A stretch of 8,958 nt of DNA from NCBI GenBank assembly GCA_027717875.1, contig JALLOL010000093.1, positions 1 through 8,958 on the forward strand, given 5' to 3'. This DNA is from Acidobacteria bacterium AH-259-L09. Its GTDB lineage: Bacteria; Acidobacteriota; UBA6911; RPQK01. Made by a program: the position numbers and the translations under genes. A model generated the notes under the pieces. It was not told the DNA's origin, ran no database searches, and saw only the letters and a list, made by a program, of their open reading frames with translations. Positions 6,456-8,958 of this stretch are shown here, in pieces. Positions within the stretch are counted from its first letter, which is position 1. The number at the start of each line of letters is the position of its first letter.

Positions 6456-8051
6456 TTAGTCTTTCAGGGTAAAGGAGACGAGAATGTCCCCCGAGGAGAT
6501 GGCCACGTACTGCTTTCCCTTGGCAAGATAGGTGATCGGTGCGGCCCGCACCCTTCCCCCGGCGGGAAAGTGCCACAGATGCTGACCCGTTTTGGCATTT
6601 AAAGCCAGGAAATGCCCTTCATCTGTTCCGCCGAAGACGAGGTTTCCGGCAGTGGACATCAGCCCCGCGTAGGGGCGGGTGATCACCGGAAATTCCCAAC
6701 GGATCTTCCCAGTCTGGGGATCGATGGCGCGGATACCGCCGTTGTTCGGCTCGCTCCGGATGCGCTTGTGCTCACCGCCCAGAAAATAGCTGCCCGGCTT
6801 GTAGTCGACATCAGCTGTGTAAAAGGTCTCTCCGCCCTCGCGGGCGGCGACATAGATAAGACCCGTGTGTGGGCTGAAGGTCGGTGAGTGCCAGTTGGCC
6901 GCTCCCGAGGCGGCGGGCCAGACGCGGGTTCCTGTCTTCGTGGGTGTTGTATTGGGCATGCGGATGGGCCGACCTTTGGCATCGATACCCTTGGCCCAGG
7001 TCTGCTTGGCAAAGGCCTTGGCCAGCAGGAACTCCCCCGTCACACGGTCCAGAACATAGAAAAAGGCGTTGCGATTGGGAAAGAGCATGAGTTTGCGCAG
7101 CCTGCCGCCGAATTCAATGTCAGCCAGAACGGGGACCTGGGCGGCATCGAAATCGTGCACATCGTGGGGGGTGAACTGGAAGTGCCACTTCAGTTTTCCG
7201 GTATCCACGTCAAGTGCCACTACGGAGTCGGAGTACAGGTTGTCCCCTTTGCGAACATCGCCATTGTAGTCCGGGCCCGGGTTGCCCGCACCCCAGTAGG
7301 TCAAGTTCAGCTCTGGATCGTAGGACCCCGTGACCCAGATGGAGGCGCCCCCGGTTTTCCAGGAGTTCCCTTCCCAGGTCTCATTTCCCGGTTCACCGGG
7401 ACCGGGAACCGTGTAAAAGCGCCAGACGCGCTTGCCCGTCTCCGCATCATAGGCATCGATGAATCCTCGGATGCCATACTCCGCGCCGGCGACACCGGTA
7501 ATCACCTTATCCTTCACGGCCAGGGGTGCAGTCGTGGCAGCATAGGCCGCTTTGTAGTCGGCCATTTTGGTTTTCCACAGCACGCGACCCGACTTGACGT
7601 CCAGGGCCAGCATCATGGAATCCAGGGTATTCATGAACAGTCGATCTCCGAGGATCGCCAGGCCTCGATTCACCTTTCCGCAACAGGCAATCACGTCGGG
7701 AGGATTTTGGTATCGAAACTCCCAGAACTTTCGGCCGGTTTCGGCGTCCAGGGCGATGAGGTGGTTGGGCGGACGTGTCAGGTACATCATGCCGTCCACG
7801 ACGAGCGGAGTGGTTTCCACCTTGTGGGTTGTCTGCAGCTGGTAGATCCAGGCCGGCTGGAGTCGGCTGACATTGGCGGCCGTGATCTGGTTGAGGGGAC
7901 TGAAGCGCTGCGCATCGTAGGTGCGCGAATAGGTCAACCAGTTGCCCGGTTCCTTGTCGGCCTCCAGGATTCGCTGGTAGGAGACTTGCTGACTGGCGGC
8001 AAACGTCATTGTGCAGGCCAGAGTCACAGTGAGTAGCGCTGTTTTTCTCAT
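6456..8051 (-). CDS. PQQ-dependent alcohol dehydrogenase, haem-less, predicted lanthanide type
   Basis: A periplasmic quinoprotein of the methanol/ethanol dehydrogenase family that would oxidise a primary alcohol and pass electrons to a cytochrome c. It has 531 residues. A signal peptide is clear ([20 protein letters not shown]). Propeller repeats contain [16 protein letters not shown] tryptophan docking motifs. The PQQ-site residues are visible: E79, vicinal disulfide C123-C124, E191, GGASIW (234-239), N257, catalytic D300 and R327. D302, two residues after D300 (HDFD), occupies the position that is Asp in lanthanide-dependent XoxF, ExaF and PedH but Ala in Ca-dependent MxaF. The Trp usually before the catalytic Asp is His299. 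There is no CxxCH, so an external electron acceptor is required; the cytochrome encoded just upstream fits. Translation is coupled by an ATGA overlap, with GAGGGA (8058-8063, minus strand) 7 nt before the ATG. The alcohol substrate is not predictable. Confidence 0.9.
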   Translation of the reverse strand: MRKTALLTVTLACTMTFAASQQVSYQRILEADKEPGNWLTYSRTYDAQRFSPLNQITAANVSRLQPAWIYQLQTTHKVETTPLVVDGMMYLTRPPNHLIALDAETGRKFWEFRYQNPPDVIACCGKVNRGLAILGDRLFMNTLDSMMLALDVKSGRVLWKTKMADYKAAYAATTAPLAVKDKVITGVAGAEYGIRGFIDAYDAETGKRVWRFYTVPGPGEPGNETWEGNSWKTGGASIWVTGSYDPELNLTYWGAGNPGPDYNGDVRKGDNLYSDSVVALDVDTGKLKWHFQFTPHDVHDFDAAQVPVLADIEFGGRLRKLMLFPNRNAFFYVLDRVTGEFLLAKAFAKQTWAKGIDAKGRPIRMPNTTPTKTGTRVWPAASGAANWHSPTFSPHTGLIYVAAREGGETFYTADVDYKPGSYFLGGEHKRIRSEPNNGGIRAIDPQTGKIRWEFPVITRPYAGLMSTAGNLVFGGTDEGHFLALNAKTGQHLWHFPAGGRVRAAPITYLAKGKQYVAISSGDILVSFTLKD

Positions 8052-8821
8052 GGGGATTCCCTCAAAGTGTTCAAGTACGCCACCAGATCTTCGATTTCCT
8101 TTTCCGAGAGCAGCGATCCGTAGGCGGGCATCAAGGATTCTTTTGGCGCCTGGACTTCCCGCAGTTCACTTTTCCGATAAGCATGTAAGTTCTCGAAGAT
8201 GTCCCTCGCTTGAATCGTGAAATCGTCTTCATTGAGTCGAATACCCTTGATTTGTTTTCCGTCGCGCGCGGTCACCACAACCGTCGGGTAGTTCCTCGGT
8301 ATGTAGGCACTGGGATCGAGAAGCGAATCACGCAGAAATTTCACCGATCGTCGCAGACCTATGTCACTCAAATCGGGCCCGAGACTGCTTCCCTCTCTTC
8401 CCACGACGTGGCAGGTGGCGCAGGCCATCCTCTCGTAAACCTGTTCACCCGCTTCAGGGTTGCCCGACGCCCGCTCTGAAGCCCCGGCTCTCGCCAGTGA
8501 CCGCACGTAGGCTACCACCTTCCACAAATCTGCAACGACCAGTCTCGAGCGCGGCATCTCGGTGCCTGGGATGCCTTTCTGGATCAGACGAAGGAGATCG
8601 GCATCGGTGCGGCTCAATCGATACTGGCCGGTGGTCAGGTTGATGCCGCGGCCTCCTTCACCGTCCCTGCCATGGCACTCGGCACAATGTCCCAGGTAAA
8701 ATTCCCTTCCCTCGGCCAGGTCAGCCTCGGAGGTAGAAGGGTTCGTGTCCGGCAAGGTCTGACCCAGTACGGGCCACAGGGAAATGACGATCCAAACGAT
8801 CAGCGTGATCCAGGCTTGCAT
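8048..8821 (-). CDS. Di-haem c-type cytochrome, likely electron acceptor of the PQQ dehydrogenase
   Basis: A 257-residue exported cytochrome. The first haem domain holds CAECH (46-50) with axial M89 in GTEMP. The second holds CATCH (134-138) followed by [28 protein letters not shown] and a beta-rich V-T-x-R-D-G-K stretch. That is the Planctomycete/Verrucomicrobium-type haem-binding domain (TIGR02603-like), with M231 a likely second ligand. The hydrophobic leader (3-20) ends near LGQ. It has no basic residue before the hydrophobic core if translation starts at the ATG 8821, which is unusual. The frame stays open upstream into a kinase fragment that would supply two Arg residues (ERRSLQQT), so the true start may have been lost. 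No clear ribosome binding site precedes 8821. It overlaps the dehydrogenase gene by 4 nt, supporting a shared operon and electron-transfer partnership. Confidence 0.87.
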   Translation of the reverse strand: MQAWITLIVWIVISLWPVLGQTLPDTNPSTSEADLAEGREFYLGHCAECHGRDGEGGRGINLTTGQYRLSRTDADLLRLIQKGIPGTEMPRSRLVVADLWKVVAYVRSLARAGASERASGNPEAGEQVYERMACATCHVVGREGSSLGPDLSDIGLRRSVKFLRDSLLDPSAYIPRNYPTVVVTARDGKQIKGIRLNEDDFTIQARDIFENLHAYRKSELREVQAPKESLMPAYGSLLSEKEIEDLVAYLNTLRESP

Positions 8822-8839
8822 GGTTTGCTGCAAAGATCT

Positions 8840-8958
8840 GCGTTCCAGTGCTTGGCGATTGTGAGCGAACTTCTCAGGCAGGAACTTCAAGGCCACATAC
8901 CGGCCCAGGCGACTGTCTTCAGCCTTATAAACCACACCCATCCCACCGCCACCCAGTT
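8840..8958 (-). pseudogene. Ser/Thr kinase N-lobe fragment running in frame into the cytochrome gene
   Basis: From the right edge the frame reads [20 protein letters not shown], then [10 protein letters not shown] and QALER. This is the glycine-rich loop and VAIK-lysine strand of a Hanks-type kinase of the same broad class as the large kinase in this window, but not a copy of it. Kinases of this type continue with a FxREA helix; here the similarity stops at ALER (about 8840). The next codons are RSLQQT and then the cytochrome start. The remaining ~80% of the kinase, including HRD and DFG, is absent. Its 5' end lies beyond the window. No stop codon separates it from the cytochrome, so a fusion protein is formally possible. 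Confidence 0.82.

Noticed and set aside
6888..8036. 382-codon plus-strand open frame
   Set aside because: It lies opposite the PQQ dehydrogenase, whose motifs are unmistakable; the translation is Gly/His/Val-rich without domains, as expected for a shadow in GC-biased DNA.

Overview
This window looks like chromosomal DNA of an environmental bacterium, most likely an acidobacterium. The assignment is an inference from gene content: a Ser/Thr kinase fused to a PD40 propeller, a second kinase remnant, a Planctomycete/Verrucomicrobium-type haem domain, a PQQ dehydrogenase and several toxin-antitoxin remnants, at moderate GC. No rRNA, tRNA, CRISPR array or phage gene was seen.

Left part (1-1937): a GxxExxY-family gene cut by the window edge (minus), then a stand-alone FabI-type enoyl-ACP reductase (plus), then a convergent small membrane methyltransferase (minus). 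The gene-free stretch 1938-2299 holds a ~125-bp MITE-like element with terminal inverted repeats, a REP-like hairpin and flanking 9-bp direct repeats. A TATAAT promoter for the next operon follows it.

Middle part (2260-6352): a graveyard of toxin-antitoxin modules around one large intact gene. An AbrB-type antitoxin is followed by a PIN toxin whose frame is broken twice, with shifts that cancel. Then comes an 876-residue membrane Ser/Thr kinase with an 11-repeat PD40 sensor-like domain (minus). Immediately upstream of the kinase lies the C-terminal half of a MazF toxin, on the opposite strand. Next to it are the first ~28 codons of a second PIN toxin and its intact ribbon-helix-helix antitoxin, with a candidate operator. 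Both antitoxins look whole and all three toxins look broken.

Right part (6456-8958): a two-gene redox operon on the minus strand. A di-haem c-type cytochrome overlaps by 4 nt (ATGA) a haem-less PQQ-dependent alcohol dehydrogenase. The dehydrogenase carries the Asp-x-Asp pair typical of lanthanide-dependent enzymes. The likely job is periplasmic alcohol oxidation, with electrons passing PQQ to cytochrome c to the respiratory chain. Upstream, the frame runs back without a stop into the N-lobe of another Ser/Thr kinase, so a recombination junction lies right at the cytochrome start.

I find no clearly new multi-gene system. The most interesting signals are the kinase-cytochrome junction, the predicted lanthanide site, the MITE-like element and the cluster of broken toxins around the kinase.
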